From Streptomyces sp. 71268 (GTDB taxonomy: Bacteria; Actinomycetota; Actinomycetes; Streptomycetales; Streptomycetaceae), in contig NZ_CP114200.1 of the NCBI RefSeq assembly GCF_029392895.1, forward strand, positions 7,260,501 to 7,324,500: a stretch of 64,000 nt of DNA, in the 5' to 3' direction. Position 1 is the stretch's first letter, and each line of letters opens with the position of its first letter. The notes beneath the pieces are model-generated. The model saw only the letters and a program-made list of their open reading frames with translations. It did not search any database and was not told the DNA's origin. A program made the position numbers and the translations under genes. This document shows positions 24,237-32,682 of the stretch, piece after piece.

Positions 24237-24968
24237 ATGAGCTCATCCAGCGAACCCACGGGGCAGCCGGCCCGGGCGGCCGTGCCCGCCGACTGGCCGC
24301 GCACCGAGGCCGAGGCCACCGCCGTCCAGGAGCGGCTGCGCGGCGGCGTCGACGCGTCGAGCGTGGCCACCGCGCCGGGCGCCCCCGGCCTGGTGGTGGG
24401 CGTGGACGTGGCGTACGACGACGAACGCGACCTGGTCGCGGCGGCGGCCGTCGCGCTCGACGCGCGCGACCTGACCCGTGTCGCGGAGGCGACGGCCGTC
24501 GGCCGGGTCTCCTTCCCCTACGTGCCGGGCCTCCTGGCCTTCCGGGAGATCCCGACCGTGCTGGCCGCCCTCGACCGCCTCGGCCGCACGCCCGACCTGG
24601 TGGTGTGCGACGGCTACGGGCTGGCCCACCCGCGCCGGTTCGGCCTGGCCAGCCACCTCGGGGTGGTCACCGGGCTACCGACCATCGGCGTCGCCAAGAG
24701 CCCCTTCGTCTTCCGCCACGACCCGCCGGGCCCACGGCGCGGCGACGCCTCGCCGCTGTGGGACGGCGCCCAGGAGGTGGGCCGGGCGCTGCGTACCCAG
24801 CCGGGCGTCAAGCCGGTCTTCGTCTCCGTCGGGCACCGGATGACGCTGGACGCCGCCTGCGCCCACACCCTGCGCCTCAGCCCCCGCTACCGACTGCCGG
24901 AGACCACCCGCGCGGCCGACGCCGCCTGCCGCCGGGCGCTGGCCGCCCTCGCCCGCGAGCAGGGTTAG
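24237..24968 (+). CDS. nfi: Endonuclease V (deoxyinosine 3' endonuclease)
   Basis: 243 residues. Family signatures in order: VVGVDVAYDD (first catalytic Asp), FPYVPGLLAFREIP with the strand-separating PYIP-like wedge, VCDGYGLAHPRRFGLASHLGV (second catalytic Asp), IGVAKSPF and VFVSVGHRMTLDAA. It nicks DNA one base 3' of deoxyinosine, starting repair of deaminated adenine. ATG 24237 chosen; GTG 24225 would add four residues. A GTGATCAC palindrome sits just before the start. Likely single gene. Confidence 0.96.
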   Translation: MSSSSEPTGQPARAAVPADWPRTEAEATAVQERLRGGVDASSVATAPGAPGLVVGVDVAYDDERDLVAAAAVALDARDLTRVAEATAVGRVSFPYVPGLLAFREIPTVLAALDRLGRTPDLVVCDGYGLAHPRRFGLASHLGVVTGLPTIGVAKSPFVFRHDPPGPRRGDASPLWDGAQEVGRALRTQPGVKPVFVSVGHRMTLDAACAHTLRLSPRYRLPETTRAADAACRRALAALAREQG

Positions 24969-25019
24969 CCGGCGCCGGCCGCGGGTGGGGGCCGCCGGCG
25001 TTGTCGGTATGTTGGTGGC

Positions 25020-25184
25020 ATGGCAGAGCATGACTACCAGTTGATGAACCGGTCCCGCTGGCAGCGCCGGCTGGACCCGATCGTGGCCATCGTGCTCATG
25101 ATCGGCATCGTGTACGGCGCGTTCTGGCTGGTCTGGCAGCTATGCACGTCGTACGCCGGTGTGATCGCCAATCTCTTCGACTGA
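25020..25184 (+). CDS. 54-residue single-span membrane protein
   Basis: Reads MAEHDYQLMNRSRWQRRLDP, then a hydrophobic helix of about 22 residues (IVAIVLMIGIVYGAFWLVWQ), then a short tail ending ANLFD. The basic, Trp-containing start followed by one helix predicts a cytoplasmic N-terminus by the positive-inside rule. Codon use is GC-rich at third positions. GGTGG just before the ATG is a possible ribosome site. It begins 51 bases after nfi. Small proteins of this type are common in Streptomyces and their role is unknown. Confidence 0.65.
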   Translation: MAEHDYQLMNRSRWQRRLDPIVAIVLMIGIVYGAFWLVWQLCTSYAGVIANLFD

Positions 25185-25261
25185 CCCGACCGCCTGGCCG
25201 GCCCCGTCGGGCCCGCCCCCGCCGCGCCGGTCGCGCGGTGGGGTCGGCCCGGCGGCTTCGC

Positions 25262-25831
25262 TCATGCCGCGCGACGGGTCTCCGCGAGGAAGCAGCCGTA
25301 CTCCACGGCCCTGATGTGCACGGCCGCCACCCGCGGGTCGCGGTACCACTCCTCCAGGGCGTCGACGACCGAGCCGCCGTGCTCCGGGCTCCCCTGGATC
25401 AGCAGTCGTCCGCCGAGGATCCGGCCCTCCGCCGAGTAGGCGCGCAGCACCCGCCGCTCGCCCACGAGGCCCTGCGGGTAGCCGCCCGGGGCGCCGTCCC
25501 GCCCGCCGCCGGACCAGCCGTCACACGGCTCGGGGTGCAGGAAGACCGGGCCGACCTCGTCGTACGCGCCCGGCGTGGCGCCCGTCTCGGCGGCCCAGCG
25601 GCGCAGCGGCGCGTACGAGACGAGGATCAGGTGCTCGCCGGGGGTGCTGCGGCCCAGGCAGCAGCGCAGCGGGTTGCCGCCGTCCTCGTCGACGACCACG
25701 CGCGGTATCCGGCCGGCGTCGTCGCGCACCCGCAGTTCGCGCAGGACCTCCGGGGCGATGGGGCGGATCTCGTAGCGCGGCCCGGAGTCCTGGTCGGGGG
25801 TGCGGGTCTGGGTGTCCGTGTAGGTGCTCAT
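25262..25831 (-). CDS. DUF1203 family protein
   Basis: 189 residues from ATG 25831. Matches the DUF1203 pattern: YEIRPIAPEVLRELRVRDDAGR, NPLRCCLGRSTPGE, LVSYAPLRRWAAETGA, GPVFLHPEPCDGW, VHIRAVEYGCFLAE. Two adjacent cysteines and the late EYGCF cysteine suggest a metal or thiol role, but none has been shown as far as I know. Soluble, no signal peptide. Reading upstream of the ATG is in frame but shows non-coding composition. Confidence 0.9.
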   Translation of the reverse strand: MSTYTDTQTRTPDQDSGPRYEIRPIAPEVLRELRVRDDAGRIPRVVVDEDGGNPLRCCLGRSTPGEHLILVSYAPLRRWAAETGATPGAYDEVGPVFLHPEPCDGWSGGGRDGAPGGYPQGLVGERRVLRAYSAEGRILGGRLLIQGSPEHGGSVVDALEEWYRDPRVAAVHIRAVEYGCFLAETRRAA

Positions 25832-25955
25832 GCAGCCATGGTGGGGCGCCCGGGGCGCCGCTTCTGGCGGATATCGGACATCGCGTTCGAGCCCGTACGG
25901 AGCGGGCGCCGGGCCAGCCCGGCCCGTACGGTGCGGGCGCCGGAACCGCTCCCGC

Positions 25956-27146
25956 TCAGTGTTCCGAGACGACCCGGAAGCCGAGACCCGCGCGGACCAG
26001 CCGGGCCGTGAGGTGCTCGCCCATCGCGGTGGCCGGCGTGACCTGGCCCGCGGTCTCGGGAAGGTCGTCGAACGCCAGGCACAGTGCCGACTCGGCCAGC
26101 ATCCTGGCCGTCTCGTCGTAGCCGGGGTCGCCGCCACGGACCTCGGTGACCACGCGGCGCCCGCCGCCCTGCCCCACCAGGCGCAGCGCGAACCAGCTCC
26201 GCTCCCGCCGCTCCGGGCTCGGCCCGTCGCCCGGACCGCGCCGGCCCGTCAGCCAGGAGCGCACCCGCGGCACCTGCGCCAGCGCGGCCAGCGCGCCGAT
26301 CCCGGCCACGCCCGCCGCGGCCACCGGCAGCCGGCGTACGGCCGCGAAGTGGCGGTAGCGGAACGCCGGTCCGTAGGCCGTTGACGCGGCGGCCGAACGG
26401 GCGACGACCCGCGCGTCGATCGTCGGCAGCGGCACCCCCCAGGCGCGCACAGCGCGGCTGTGGTGCACGGGGCCGAGCGGGGCGCGCACGGCCCGCCCGG
26501 GCGGGCGGGGCTCCGCGCGCCGACGGTCCCGCGCCGCGCGGGCCATCGCCAGCGGCCGGGAGGCGGCGGTCAGCGCCGAGTCCAGGGTTCCGCCGGAGAA
26601 GGTGGCGTTGGTGCGCAGGTAGCCGTCGACGCGCAGCGGCACGCCCCGGGGCAGCAGCCCCACGGTGTACAGCGCGCCCAGGTCGGCCGGGATGGAGTCG
26701 AACCCGCACGTGTGCACCAGACGGGCACCGGTGGCCCGGGCCCGCTCGTGGTGGCGCACGTACGTCCGGTCGACGAACTCGGGCTCACCGGTCAGGTCGG
26801 CGTAGTCGGTGCCGGCCTCGGCGCACGCGGCGACCAGTGGCTCGCCGTAGCGCAGGTAGGGGCCGACGGTGGTGGCGACCACTCGGGTGCTTTCGGCGAG
26901 CGCCCGTACCGCGTCGGGGTCGGCGACGTCGACGGTGAGCAGCGGCAGCCCCGCGTGTGCCGGGTCGGCGGCGGCCAGCTCGGCGCGCAGCGCCTCGAGC
27001 CGGTCCCGGCTGCGCCCGGCCAGCGCCCAGCGCAGCCCGGGCGGGGCGTGCTCGGCCAGGTAGTGAGCGGTCAGCGTGCCCACGAAGCCGGTGGCGCCGA
27101 CGAGCACCACGTCGTACGCGCGCTGGTCGAGTCCCTCGCGTGGCAT
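25956..27146 (-). CDS. Saccharopine dehydrogenase-like NADP-binding reductase
   Basis: 396 residues from ATG 27146 with GAGGGGAAG upstream. N-terminal Rossmann motif VVLVGATGFVGTLTAHYLAEH, then AGRSRDRLEAL, VVATTVGPYLRYGEPLVAACAEAGTDY and DLTGEPEF, the signature set of the bacterial saccharopine dehydrogenase-like / trans-acting enoyl reductase family. A hydrophobic stretch near 265-280 may contact the membrane. In mycobacteria a relative reduces polyketide-derived lipids; here the substrate is unknown. Divergent from the lyase/transporter operon. Confidence 0.9.
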   Translation of the reverse strand: MPREGLDQRAYDVVLVGATGFVGTLTAHYLAEHAPPGLRWALAGRSRDRLEALRAELAAADPAHAGLPLLTVDVADPDAVRALAESTRVVATTVGPYLRYGEPLVAACAEAGTDYADLTGEPEFVDRTYVRHHERARATGARLVHTCGFDSIPADLGALYTVGLLPRGVPLRVDGYLRTNATFSGGTLDSALTAASRPLAMARAARDRRRAEPRPPGRAVRAPLGPVHHSRAVRAWGVPLPTIDARVVARSAAASTAYGPAFRYRHFAAVRRLPVAAAGVAGIGALAALAQVPRVRSWLTGRRGPGDGPSPERRERSWFALRLVGQGGGRRVVTEVRGGDPGYDETARMLAESALCLAFDDLPETAGQVTPATAMGEHLTARLVRAGLGFRVVSEH

Positions 27147-27324
27147 CGCTTCCCCTCGTGGCCCGCGGGCCGGGCCCCGAGCGTGGTGCGTGCTGCGCCG
27201 TGCGTGATCCACAGCCTGGAGGCCGCCACGCTAGGCAGCTATTGACCAGCAGTCAACAAGAGGGCACCCGGATGTGGGAGAGGTTGACAGGCGTCCGGCG
27301 CTCCGTCACATTCACCCCACACAT

Positions 27325-27341
27325 CGGACGTCCAACGTCCG
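27325..27341. promoter_or_regulatory. Inverted repeat CGGACGT-CCA-ACGTCCG
   Basis: Perfect 7-bp arms around a 3-base spacer, 72-88 bases before the lyase ATG in the divergent gap. It has the size and place of an operator for the lyase/transporter operon. No regulator gene is next to it. Confidence 0.6.
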
Positions 27342-27412
27342 TATTGTCATCTTTACTGCTATGGCTTGGCTCCCTCCCACCCTGGCTGACGCCTCGTAGA
27401 AAGCTGATCCCG

Positions 27413-28351
27413 ATGCGCCCACCGGTTCCCCTCACCGGCGTCATCCCGCCGATGTGCACCCCGCTCACCTCCACCGGCGACGTGGACACCCGGTCGCTCG
27501 TCGCGCTCACCCGACGGCTCCTGGACGCCGGCGTGCACGGGCTGTTCGCCCTCGGCTCCACCGGCGAGGTCGCCTACCTCACCGACGCCCAGCGCCGCAC
27601 CGCCCTGGAGACGGTGGTGGAGGCCGCCGCCGGACAGGTCCCCGTGCTCGCCGGCGTCATCGACACGACCACCGCGCGGATGCGCGACCACGCCGCGAGC
27701 GCCGCCGCCAGCGGCGCCGACGCCCTGGTGGCCACCGCCCCCTTCTACACCCGCACCCACCCCGTCGAGATCGCCGACCACTTCCGCCGCCTGCGCGCCG
27801 GCACGGAGCTGCCGCTGTTCGCGTACGACATCCCCGCCGCCGTGCACACCAAGCTCACCGCCGCCACCGTGCTGCCGCTGGCCGCCGACGGCACCCTGGC
27901 CGGGCTCAAGGACAGCAGCGGCCAGGTGGACGAGTTGCGCCGACTGCTCGTCGCGGCCCGGGACCGGGGTCTGGGCGAGCGGTTCTCCGTGCTGACCGGC
28001 TCCGAGATGGCGGTGGACGGCGCCCTGCTGGCCGGCGTGCACGGCGTCGTGCCCGGCCTCGGCAACGTGGACCCGCACGGCTACCTGCGGCTCTACGCGC
28101 ACGCCCGCGCCGGCCGGTGGGCCGAGGCCGCCGCCGAACAGGACCGGCTCGCCGCGCTGTTCGCCCTCACCGAGACCGGCGACCCGGCGCGGATGGGCGG
28201 CAGCTCGTCGGCGCTCGGCGGCTTCAAGGCCGCGCTGCACCTGCTCGGCGTCATCGACTGCCCGGCCACCGCCGCGCCGCAGGTCCCGCTGGAGGCCGCG
28301 GCCCTGGACCGGGTGCGCAAGTTCCTCGACGACGCTGGCCTGACCGCGTGA
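27413..28351 (+). CDS. Dihydrodipicolinate synthase / N-acetylneuraminate lyase family aldolase
   Basis: 312 residues. Class I aldolase of the DHDPS/NAL superfamily: GSTGEVAYL (NAL uses GSTGE, DHDPS usually GTTGE), Tyr in FAYDIPAAV, Schiff-base Lys in LAGLKDSSGQ. GVHGVVPGLGNVDP fits the C-terminal half of the barrel. The GSTGE loop and the coupled NanT-like transporter point to cleavage of a sialic-acid-like or other 2-keto-3-deoxy acid into pyruvate and a sugar or aldehyde. GntR regulator, epimerase and kinase genes are missing nearby, so the exact substrate is open. Stop overlaps the transporter GTG (GTGA). Confidence 0.9.
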   Translation: MRPPVPLTGVIPPMCTPLTSTGDVDTRSLVALTRRLLDAGVHGLFALGSTGEVAYLTDAQRRTALETVVEAAAGQVPVLAGVIDTTTARMRDHAASAAASGADALVATAPFYTRTHPVEIADHFRRLRAGTELPLFAYDIPAAVHTKLTAATVLPLAADGTLAGLKDSSGQVDELRRLLVAARDRGLGERFSVLTGSEMAVDGALLAGVHGVVPGLGNVDPHGYLRLYAHARAGRWAEAAAEQDRLAALFALTETGDPARMGGSSSALGGFKAALHLLGVIDCPATAAPQVPLEAAALDRVRKFLDDAGLTA

Positions 28352-29841
28352 GCGCCACCGGGCGCGAGACGGGCACGCGCTGGTACCGCGAGGTGTCCCC
28401 GGGCCAGTGGAAGGCCATGTTCGCCGCCTGGCTCGGCTACCTGCTCGACGGCTTCGACTTCGTCCTGATCACCCTCGTGCTGACCGAGATCGCCGACGAG
28501 TTCGACCTCAGCGGCGTCGAGGCCGCCAGCCTGGTCTCCGCCGCCTTCATCACCCGCTGGCTCGGCGGCGCGCTGCTCGGCGCCTTCGGCGACCGCTACG
28601 GGCGTAAGGCCGCCATGATCGTCAGCATCCTGCTCTACTCCTTCGGCACCTTCGCCTGCGGCTTCGCCTGGGGGTACGCCAGCCTCTTCGTCGCCCGACT
28701 GCTGATCGGCGTGGGCATGGCGGGGGAGTACAGCGCGAGCGCCACCTACGTCCTGGAGAGCTGGCCGCCCCGGCTGCGCAACCGCGCCTCCGGCTTTCTG
28801 ATCTCCGGCTACGCGGGCGGCACCATCCTCGCCTCCAAGCTCTACGAGTGGGTGGTGCCGAACTGGGGCTGGCGCTGGATGTTCTGGATCGGCGTGCTGC
28901 CGGTCCTGGTCGCCCTGTGGGTACGCCGCGCGCTGCCGGAGGCCGAGGACTGGAGCGCGGAGATCGCCGCCGGTGGCCGGCGCCCCAACCCGTTCGCGCC
29001 GCTGTTCGCCGGGCGCCGCAGGGCCTGGCTGAACACGTTGCTGACCGTGCTCGCCAGCGCCGCGCTGTTCTGCGTGTTCACCCCGCTCGGCAAGGGCCTG
29101 GTGTGGCCGCTGGCGCTGCTGGCCGCGGGTTGCCTGATCGCCTTCGCGGTCCAGGTGGGCGGCCGACGGCAGTGGGTCCTGTACGTGTCCCTGATGGTCA
29201 CCGTCTTCTGCGCCTTCCTCTACAGCTGGCCGATCCAGGCGCTGCTGCCCACCTATCTGAAGACCGAGATGGGCTACTCGCCCGGCCAGGTGGGCGACGT
29301 CATGTTCTACGCCGGGTTCGGCACCATGTGCGGCTGCTGGCTCGCGGGCTTCGTCGGCGACTGGGCGGGCACCCGGCGCGCGTACGCCTGGACCCTGATC
29401 GCCTCGCTGGGCTTCGTCTTCCCTGTCTTCGCCGTCGACGAGAGCCTGGTCGCGCTCGGCGTGCTGCTGTTCGGGCTGCTCGCCCTCAGCCAGGGCATCT
29501 CCGGCATCCTGCCCAAGTACATCGCCAGCCACTTCCCGACCGGCAACCGGGCCGCCTCGCTCGGCTTCGTCTACAACGTCGGGGCGCTCGGCGGCGCGGT
29601 GGCCCCGGTGCTCGGCGCCCACCTGGCCGAGAGGATGCCGTTGGGGCGGGCGCTGGCCGTGTTGACGTTCGGGCTGACCCTGGTCGTCATCGTGCTCGTC
29701 GGCTGTGACGTCCCGCGCCGGCTGGCCCGGATCACCGACCCCGAAGGGCTGGACGACCACCTGGTGCCGGCCGCCGCCCCGGCGCGGGGCCCGGCCCCGC
29801 CCCGGGCGGACGACGTGCGCGGGACGGCGCCCGCCGACTGA
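28348..29841 (+). CDS. MFS transporter, NanT-like (sialate/proton symporter type)
   Basis: 497 residues, 12-14 predicted transmembrane helices. Strong by-eye likeness to NanT: WYREVSPGQWKAMFAAWLGY, LLDGFDFVLITLVLTEI, FITRWLGGALLGAFGDRYGR, GMAGEYSASATYVLESWP, RNRASGFLISGY. The MFS A-motif GDRYGRK is intact. Starts at GTG 28348 inside the lyase stop, so the pair is translationally coupled: uptake and cleavage of one substrate. The C-terminal tail is Pro/Ala-rich. It could import another sugar acid, since MHS-type relatives carry aromatic and dicarboxylic acids. Confidence 0.9.
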   Translation: MSATGRETGTRWYREVSPGQWKAMFAAWLGYLLDGFDFVLITLVLTEIADEFDLSGVEAASLVSAAFITRWLGGALLGAFGDRYGRKAAMIVSILLYSFGTFACGFAWGYASLFVARLLIGVGMAGEYSASATYVLESWPPRLRNRASGFLISGYAGGTILASKLYEWVVPNWGWRWMFWIGVLPVLVALWVRRALPEAEDWSAEIAAGGRRPNPFAPLFAGRRRAWLNTLLTVLASAALFCVFTPLGKGLVWPLALLAAGCLIAFAVQVGGRRQWVLYVSLMVTVFCAFLYSWPIQALLPTYLKTEMGYSPGQVGDVMFYAGFGTMCGCWLAGFVGDWAGTRRAYAWTLIASLGFVFPVFAVDESLVALGVLLFGLLALSQGISGILPKYIASHFPTGNRAASLGFVYNVGALGGAVAPVLGAHLAERMPLGRALAVLTFGLTLVVIVLVGCDVPRRLARITDPEGLDDHLVPAAAPARGPAPPRADDVRGTAPAD

Positions 29842-29856
29842 GCCGGCCCCCGCGCG

Positions 29857-30261
29857 TCAGCCCCGCTCCCACCGCGCGAGCACCTCGCGGCACGCCCCGA
29901 GGTGTTCGTCCGACACCAGCAGCACGAGGTTGCCGGCGTGGTCGCTGTACTGGGTGGTGACGTTGACGCCCGCGTCGCTCAGGAGGCGGGCGAGGGTGCC
30001 GAGCTGGCCGGGCGTCTCCTGGTCGAGACGGGTCATGGCCACGTCGCGGACGACGGCGGGGCCAAGGCCCGCGCCGGCGACGGCCGCCAGCGCGGCGGGC
30101 CCGTCGTCGACCAGGTAGTGCGCGACGGCCCGCCCCTCGCACGCGAACACGCCACCGCCCTCCAGGCTCACCCCGGCCGCGCCGAGCGCCTGGCCCAGGT
30201 CGGCCAGCGCCCCGGGCCGGTCCGGCAGGCGCACCTCGAGGTCCCGTGGCCCGGCGCTCAC
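29857..30261 (-). CDS. Double ACT-domain protein
   Basis: 134 residues, two ACT-like halves: RDLEVRLPDRPGALADLGQALGAAGV (stated in part) and RLDQETPGQLGTLARLLSDAGVN. Each carries the PG-x-L-a-x-L motif that binds amino acids at ACT interfaces. GTG start overlaps the OsmC stop by four bases (GTGA). No catalytic domain, so it is a stand-alone ligand sensor or binding protein. It ends 15 bases from the convergent transporter gene. Confidence 0.88.
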   Translation of the reverse strand: MSAGPRDLEVRLPDRPGALADLGQALGAAGVSLEGGGVFACEGRAVAHYLVDDGPAALAAVAGAGLGPAVVRDVAMTRLDQETPGQLGTLARLLSDAGVNVTTQYSDHAGNLVLLVSDEHLGACREVLARWERG

Positions 30262-30716
30262 GAGGTCACCACGGTGGTGGTCACCTCGACCGGCACCGAC
30301 AGGCTGTTGGCGACGTAACAGGAGCGGTGCGCCCGCTCGGCGATCTCCCGCACCCGGGCCGGGTCCGTCCCGGCGGCGACCCGGACGGTGACCCGCAGCC
30401 GGATCGCGGCCAGCCGGGCCGGCTCGGCGGCCAGGTCGAGGTGGCTGCCGGCCTCGTCGTCGTACCCGAGCACGGTCACCCCGGCGCGGGCGGCGGCGCC
30501 CAGGAAGGACAGCATCTGACAGGAGGAGGCGGCCATGACCACCAGTTGTTCGGGGTTGAGCCGTTCGGGGTCGCCGCGGAAGGCCGGGTCCGCGCTCAGG
30601 TCGACCCGCGCGGCGGCGGGTGGGGCGACGGCGGTGTGGTCGCGCGAGTAGCCGCGGACCCCGTCCGCGGTGGAGCCGTCCCAGTGCAGGTGGGCGCGGT
30701 AGGTGTGGGTGTCCAT
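30258..30716 (-). CDS. OsmC-family peroxidase-like protein
   Basis: 152 residues. Both redox cysteines of OsmC/Ohr proteins are present: VVMAASSCQMLSFLGAA and AHRSCYVANSL. Relatives reduce organic hydroperoxides with dihydrolipoamide or related thiols. It is coupled to the ACT gene and divergent from an ArsR-family regulator across a perfect palindrome, so expression is probably controlled by that regulator. ATG 30716. Confidence 0.93.
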   Translation of the reverse strand: MDTHTYRAHLHWDGSTADGVRGYSRDHTAVAPPAAARVDLSADPAFRGDPERLNPEQLVVMAASSCQMLSFLGAAARAGVTVLGYDDEAGSHLDLAAEPARLAAIRLRVTVRVAAGTDPARVREIAERAHRSCYVANSLSVPVEVTTTVVTS

Positions 30717-30733
30717 GCGGGGACCGTAGGCGC

Positions 30734-30763
30734 CCGACGCTTCGGCTCTGGCCGAAGCGTCGG
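30734..30763. promoter_or_regulatory. Perfect 30-bp palindromic operator between osmC-like and arsR-like genes
   Basis: Arms CCGACGCTTCGGC (30734-30746) and GCCGAAGCGTCGG (30751-30763) are fully complementary around TCTG. It fills the 65-base gap between the divergent genes, 17 bases before the OsmC ATG and 18 before the regulator ATG, so one site would cover both promoters. Confidence 0.85.
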
Positions 30764-30781
30764 CGTCGTATCGTCACCCCC

Positions 30782-31516
30782 ATGAGCCGGGACCGGGACT
30801 TCACCAGCGTGGGCAGGGCGCTCGCCGCGCCCGCCCGCTCGGCCTTCCTCAACCTGCTCATGGACGGCACCAGACGGCCGGCCGGCGAGCTGGCCCGGGC
30901 GGCCGGGGTGAGCGCGTCGACCGCGTCCGAGCACCTGGCGGCGCTGGTCGACGCCGGCCTGGTCACCTGCGAGGCGCGCGGGCGCCGCCGCTACTACGCG
31001 CTCGCCGGCCCACGGGTGGCCACCGCACTCGAAGCGCTCGGCGCCCTGGCCGACCCGGTGCCCGTCTCCGGGTACCGACGCAACCGCGAGATGCGCCACC
31101 TGGCCGCGGCGCGGCTGTGCTACGACCACCTCGCCGGACGGCTCGGCGTCGCCCTGACCGACGCCTGGACGGAACAGGGATGGCTGGCCGACCGCGAGTC
31201 GCTGACCCTCGCCGACGCCGGTGCCACGGGCCTGCGCGCGCTCGGGGTGGACGTGGACGGCGCGCTCCGCGCCCGCCGCCCCACCACCCGGGCCTGCCCG
31301 GACTGGACGGAACGCCGCACCCACCTGGCCGGCGCCCTGGGCGCCGCGATCGGCACGCGCTTCCTCGCCGCGGGCTGGGTCGTACGACACCCTGCCGGCC
31401 GCGGGCTGAGCACCACGGACAGCGGTCGCGAGTTGCTGCGCGACGCCTGGGGCATCGAGCTGGGGGACCTGGCCGACCCGGTGGGCCCGGCCGGCGGAGC
31501 CGGTCCGGTGCGCTGA
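30782..31516 (+). CDS. ArsR-family winged-helix regulator with C-terminal extension
   Basis: 244 residues. HTH_20/ArsR domain in the first 85: AAPARSAFLNLLMDGTRRPAGELARAA in part, ASTASEHLAALVDAGLV, RGRRRYYALAG. The 150-residue C-terminal part (CYDHLAGRLGVALTDAW, CPDWTERRTHLAGALGAAI, RELLRDAWGI) matches the longer ArsR-like repressors in which the CPDWTERR region follows the sensing domain. No metal-binding CXC box in the recognition helix. Divergent from osmC-like and ACT genes, with the palindrome between them. Confidence 0.92.
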   Translation: MSRDRDFTSVGRALAAPARSAFLNLLMDGTRRPAGELARAAGVSASTASEHLAALVDAGLVTCEARGRRRYYALAGPRVATALEALGALADPVPVSGYRRNREMRHLAAARLCYDHLAGRLGVALTDAWTEQGWLADRESLTLADAGATGLRALGVDVDGALRARRPTTRACPDWTERRTHLAGALGAAIGTRFLAAGWVVRHPAGRGLSTTDSGRELLRDAWGIELGDLADPVGPAGGAGPVR

Positions 31517-31718
31517 CCCGTGCGCTGACCGGGGCGTCACGGGTCCCTTCTCTCCGGTGCGTGACGCCGGCCGACGACCGTCGCCGCGCCGGCCCGGCCA
31601 CCGGCGGCCGTTCTGGCCACTGGCGGGCCGCCCCGGCCACTGGCGAGGAGCCGGGACCGGGGGGGCGGGGAGCCGGGGGTCGGGGGTCGGGAGCCGGCGG
31701 TCGCTGGTCGCCGGTCGC

Positions 31719-32513
31719 TCAGGGCAGGATCGAGTCGACGTAACCGCCGTCGACCCGCAGGGCGCCGCCGGTGGTCGCGGACGCGAAGGGCGAGGAGAGG
31801 TAGACGACCAGGTGGGCGATCTCCTCCGGCTCGATGAGGCGCTGGATCAGCGACTGCGGGCGATGTTTGATCATGAACTCGCGCTGTGCCTCGTCCCAGG
31901 GCAGTTCGTCGCCGACCAGCTCACGGACGAAGTTCTCGACGCCGCCGGTGTGCGTCGGACCGGCGATGACGGAGTTGACGGTCACGCCCGTGCCGGCCGC
32001 CTCCTTGGCGAAGCCGCGGCTGACGGCGAGCAGCGAGGTCTTGGTCATGCCGTAGTGGATCATCTCGGCGGGAATGACCACGGCCGAGTCGCTGGCGAGG
32101 TTGAGGACGCGGCCCCAGCGCCGGTCCGTCATGCCGGGCAGATAGGCGCGGATGAGCCGGATGGCGGAGAGGACGTTCACCTCGAAGTAGCGGCGCCACT
32201 CGGCGTCGTCGATCTCCAACGGTGCGGCGGAGCCGAAGATGCCGAGGTTGTTGACCAGGATGTCGACACTGGGAACGGCATCGACCACGGCCGCGGCCCC
32301 CTCCTCCGTCGCCAGGTCGCCCACGGCGGGGACGACGTCGTCGCTGCCGGATTCGGTACGCACCCGCTCCACCGCCTCCGCGACGCGCTCCGCGCCCCGG
32401 CCGTTGACGGCGACCCGGGCACCGGCGCGGGCGAGGCCGACGGCGATGGCGTGCCCGATGCCCTGGGTGGAGCCGGTGACCAGGGCGGTGCGGTCGGAAA
32501 GGTCGATCTGCAC
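31719..32513 (-). CDS. SDR-family oxidoreductase
   Basis: 264 residues from GTG 32513 (GAGGAGAACC upstream). Classical SDR: TGSTQGIGHAIA cofactor motif, VDILVNNLGIFG, catalytic Ser in NLASDSAVV, YGMTK (YxxxK), and C-terminal GGALRVDGGYVDS. GlyXXXGlyXGly with a following VAVNGRG suggests NADP(H). Last gene of the cluster MFS, HbpS-like, aldo-keto reductase, SDR, all on the minus strand. Confidence 0.93.
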   Translation of the reverse strand: MQIDLSDRTALVTGSTQGIGHAIAVGLARAGARVAVNGRGAERVAEAVERVRTESGSDDVVPAVGDLATEEGAAAVVDAVPSVDILVNNLGIFGSAAPLEIDDAEWRRYFEVNVLSAIRLIRAYLPGMTDRRWGRVLNLASDSAVVIPAEMIHYGMTKTSLLAVSRGFAKEAAGTGVTVNSVIAGPTHTGGVENFVRELVGDELPWDEAQREFMIKHRPQSLIQRLIEPEEIAHLVVYLSSPFASATTGGALRVDGGYVDSILP

Positions 32514-32682
32514 GATGGTTCTCCTCGTCGAGAGTGTGCGCGGCTGTCGAGCGGTGCCGATGCGGTGCCGGTGCGGGGGAGGGGCGCGGCGGTACGTCTG
32601 CCGGCGGCGGTACACGGCCGGCCCCCGGCGCCCGTCCCCGTGGCACGCGGGGCGGGCGGGCGCCTGGGCGGTTCGGTGACGG

